A program made the translations under genes and the position numbers. This document shows positions 62,303-64,000 of a DNA stretch of 64,000 nucleotides, piece after piece. Below the pieces are notes generated by a model. That model was given only the letters and a program-made list of their open reading frames with translations, did not search any database and was not told where the DNA came from. The stretch is from Algoriphagus aquimarinus. GTDB lineage: Bacteria > Bacteroidota > Bacteroidia > Cytophagales > Cyclobacteriaceae. Position 1 is the first letter of the stretch, and the number at the start of each line of letters is the position of its first letter. The DNA is taken from contig NZ_VORW01000001.1 of assembly GCF_007997215.1 (NCBI RefSeq), positions 948,681 through 1,012,680 of the forward strand, written 5' to 3'.

Positions 62303-62650
62303 TTAGAATGGTAACTTGTCTTCTTCTCCTTCAGAGTGGAATGTATCTACCTCAGGCATTGCTGAAGGTGCAGCAGATGATCCTCCATTTCTGTCTACTT
62401 TGAACGCTTTCACTTCTGTGTACCAACGGCCATTGTATTCGCGGCTTTCCACGTCAATGCTCAATGTTACATTTTCACCTTGATTAATAGAAAACTGGTC
62501 GATTTTGTCTCCCCAAAGTGATACACACACTTTTTTAGGGTATTGGCCTCCTGTTTCTAGGATGAATTCCTGCTTTCTCCAGGCGTTGCCACTTTTTGAA
62601 TTTCCACCTACTTCGGGTAGCTTTTGGATTACTTTTCCACTCAATTCCAT
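62303..62650 (-). CDS. DUF3127 OB-fold protein
   Basis: The 115-aa protein begins MELSGKVIQKLPEVGG and has WRKQEFILETGGQYPKKV, SLWGDKID and the flexible acidic tail EGEEDKLPF. The last feature is like the C-terminal tip of single-stranded DNA-binding proteins (acidic, ending in -PF), which binds partner proteins. This is DUF3127 as I know it, predicted OB fold, common in Bacteroidota. It may bind ssDNA or replication/repair partners. It is the first gene of a two-gene unit. Confidence 0.88.
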   Translation of the reverse strand: MELSGKVIQKLPEVGGNSKSGNAWRKQEFILETGGQYPKKVCVSLWGDKIDQFSINQGENVTLSIDVESREYNGRWYTEVKAFKVDRNGGSSAAPSAMPEVDTFHSEGEEDKLPF

Positions 62651-62999
62651 TGTCGTATTTTTAAATTTCTATCTCTGCGAAGGTACACAATGCACTTGAA
62701 AATTTCATTTTGCATTACAGCATATTAGTTTACTCTGAAAGATGATTTTAACATTTTTTGGCATTATCATTGGTAATTACGAAGTCAGGATTTTAGTACG
62801 TTCAAATATAATATCGCAATTGAATATTTTTGAAGAATATAATTTGGATTGCGTTCGTAATAGTAATTGAGATACAAAATCCTTGAATTTTCTTTGCAGA
62901 GTTGTTTTCGAAATCATACTTTTAAGTCATCTTCTTTTTCTTTCACCCTTACCAGATACTATGGCCTAGACCTTTACGTTTATAATAAACCAACTTAAA
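62651..62999. other. AT-rich divergent control region
   Basis: No gene seen. On the minus strand TACCTTCG (62678-62685) is one base off the -7 box and lies 28 bp before the DUF3127 start; on the plus strand TACGTTTA (62975-62982) is one base off and lies 18 bp before the sigma factor start. Both are weak promoter candidates. Confidence 0.4.
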
Positions 63000-63602
63000 A
63001 TGAGTAAACGAATTGGTCCTAAGGACAGCGAGTTGATAGCACAGTATCGAAACGGCAGTGATGCTGCCTTTGATCTTTTAGTAGATCGATACCAAAGTAA
63101 AATGTACACCACAATATTTCTGATCGTTAAGGATCAGAAGGTAGCTGAGGATTTACTTCAAGATGTATTTGTCAAAGTGGTCAAAACACTTAATTCAGAC
63201 AAGTACAACGAAGAAGGAAAATTTCAGCCATGGGTGATGCGGATAGCTCACAATCTGGCCATTGATTATTTCAGAAAAGCCAAGAGGTATCCTACCATAT
63301 TAATGGAGGACGGTTCGAATATTTTCAATTCGCTGAGGTTTGCGGAGGAAAATGTAGAGGATCGTCAGGTAAGAGAAGAGAATATCGAGCTAGTGAAGCG
63401 CCTAATAGAGGAGCTTCCTGAGACTCAAAAACAGGTCTTGATTATGCGACATTACTTGGATATGAGTTTCCAGGAAATAGCAGATCAGACGGGCGTAAGT
63501 ATTAATACTGCGTTGGGGAGAATGCGATACGCGCTGATCCACCTGCGGAAGAAGATGAAACAACTAAATTTTGCATATGACAAAACCATTTACCCCAAAT
63601 GA
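63000..63602 (+). CDS. RNA polymerase sigma-70 family factor, ECF-like
   Basis: The 200-aa protein has sigma region 2 (AFDLLVDRYQSKMYTTIF, EDLLQDVFVKVV, FQPWVMRIAHNLAIDYFRK) and region 4 (LPETQKQVLIMRHYLDMSFQEIA, TALGRMRYALIHLRKKM). It directs RNA polymerase to a specific promoter set. The 3' end overlaps the next gene by 26 bp in another frame. Confidence 0.94.
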   Translation: MSKRIGPKDSELIAQYRNGSDAAFDLLVDRYQSKMYTTIFLIVKDQKVAEDLLQDVFVKVVKTLNSDKYNEEGKFQPWVMRIAHNLAIDYFRKAKRYPTILMEDGSNIFNSLRFAEENVEDRQVREENIELVKRLIEELPETQKQVLIMRHYLDMSFQEIADQTGVSINTALGRMRYALIHLRKKMKQLNFAYDKTIYPK

Positions 63603-63810
63603 TCTGGTAAGATATATCTACCAGGAAATGTCGGAGGTAGAGCAAGAACTCTTAGTGCAAGCCTTGCATAGTGATGATTCACTAATGCAAGAATACATAG
63701 AAATGCTGAGCACAATAGAGCAAATGGATCAAATCCAGCTTCAACCTTCGGAAAAAGTAGTACAAGCGATCAAGTCGAGAGCTCAATCTACGGGACTCGA
63801 GCGAGTCTGA
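63577..63810 (+). CDS. 77-aa protein overlapping the sigma factor gene
   Basis: ATG at 63577 lies inside the end of the sigma gene. The product (MTKPFTPNDLVRYIYQEMSE..., LSTIEQMDQIQLQPSEKVVQ) is soluble and helical, without a transmembrane helix or a HxxxCxxC zinc motif. The tight overlap suggests translational coupling and a partner role, maybe a small anti-sigma-like or accessory protein; this is inference. A terminator follows. Confidence 0.78.
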   Translation: MTKPFTPNDLVRYIYQEMSEVEQELLVQALHSDDSLMQEYIEMLSTIEQMDQIQLQPSEKVVQAIKSRAQSTGLERV

Positions 63811-63819
63811 CAATATGGT

Positions 63820-63847
63820 AATCCCGCACGTTGCGGGATTTTTTTTG
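63820..63847 (+). terminator. Terminator of the sigma factor operon
   Basis: AATCCCGCA / TGCGGGATT, loop CGT, followed by T's. The 150 bases after it hold no complete gene; AGTGCCGA / TCGGCACT at the very end forms another hairpin cut by the window edge. Confidence 0.92.
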
Positions 63848-64000
63848 TTTAAATGGGTTTGCTGGCGCAGTTGGCGCAAGGTACTATCTTTAAAAACTAG
63901 AAGTTTTAGATTTTTTTTACCTTTACGATACCGGAGAGGAAGCATGCAGTGACTGTTCACTTGGATGTTTACCTTGTGTAGTGCCGACTTGATCGGCACT

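Noticed and set aside
63920..63993. Cysteine-rich short frame (ACSDCSLGCLPC) at the right edge
   Set aside because: No ATG, GTG or TTG start between the upstream stop and the cysteines, so coding status cannot be supported.
1..64000. tRNA, rRNA or prophage genes
   Set aside because: I looked at the intergenic regions on both strands and saw no cloverleaf-type sequence, rRNA segment, integrase or phage structural gene. A tRNAscan or Rfam run would settle it.

Overview
The window looks like a chromosomal segment of an aerobic Bacteroidota bacterium of the order Cytophagales, most likely Cyclobacteriaceae (Algoriphagus-like). This rests on gene content rather than a database search: DUF4221-type lipoproteins, a GldB gliding lipoprotein, DUF2490 and DUF3127 proteins, very short or absent Shine-Dalgarno sequences, and promoters with the Bacteroidota -7 box TAnnTTTG. 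I see no rRNA, tRNA, CRISPR array, prophage or intact insertion sequence.

Layout. 1-5.3 kb: five tandem, translationally coupled DUF4221-like lipoproteins (first one cut by the window edge). 5.4-8.6 kb (minus): three FKBP-type prolyl isomerase lipoproteins and a DHH phosphoesterase (NrnA-like), divergent from ndk. 9.8-24.3 kb: a complete assimilatory nitrate island: nirB, nirD, a DUF4202 protein, a NarX-like sensor kinase, a NarL-like regulator, narK, a nitrate reductase fused to its NAD(P)H-dehydrogenase and [2Fe-2S] modules, a nitrite-reductase-half-domain/rubredoxin protein and an outer-membrane porin. A 24-bp sequence is repeated exactly in the nirB and narK promoters and a variant lies before the regulator gene. 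24.3-34.6 kb (minus): S9 peptidase, amino-acid permease, gamma-glutamyltransferase, DUF2490 protein, cupin, metal P-type ATPase and P1 peptidase. 34.8-38.5 kb: nth, an asparagine synthase and a glycosyltransferase in one overlapping operon, followed by the internally deleted relic of a fasciclin-domain gene.

39.0-46.7 kb (minus): a complete six-gene ebo cluster (eboA-B-C-D-E-F), followed by gldB. The ebo genes are known from cyanobacteria, where they are needed to move a scytonemin precursor to the periplasm, and from eustigmatophyte plastids; the core chemistry is unknown. 47.2-51.3 kb: YcxB-like protein, small membrane protein, Fur-family regulator and a large metzincin-type protease. 51.4-55.4 kb: a compact biosynthetic locus with a type III polyketide synthase and methyltransferase divergent from a UbiA prenyltransferase, plus an FAD oxidoreductase, which suggests a prenylated polyketide. 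55.4-64 kb: MscS channel, nitroreductase, a lipoprotein, a 57-aa conserved-looking peptide, a membrane-anchored MutS-like ATPase, purK-purE, small proteins, DUF3127 protein, and an ECF-type sigma factor with an overlapping 77-aa gene.

The most promising leads are the ebo cluster only about 5 kb from a type III PKS/prenyltransferase locus, the nitrate regulon with its shared promoter element and fused reductase, the rubredoxin-tailed nitrite-reductase-like protein, and several families of small palindromic intergenic repeats, including one that appears inserted into other repeats.
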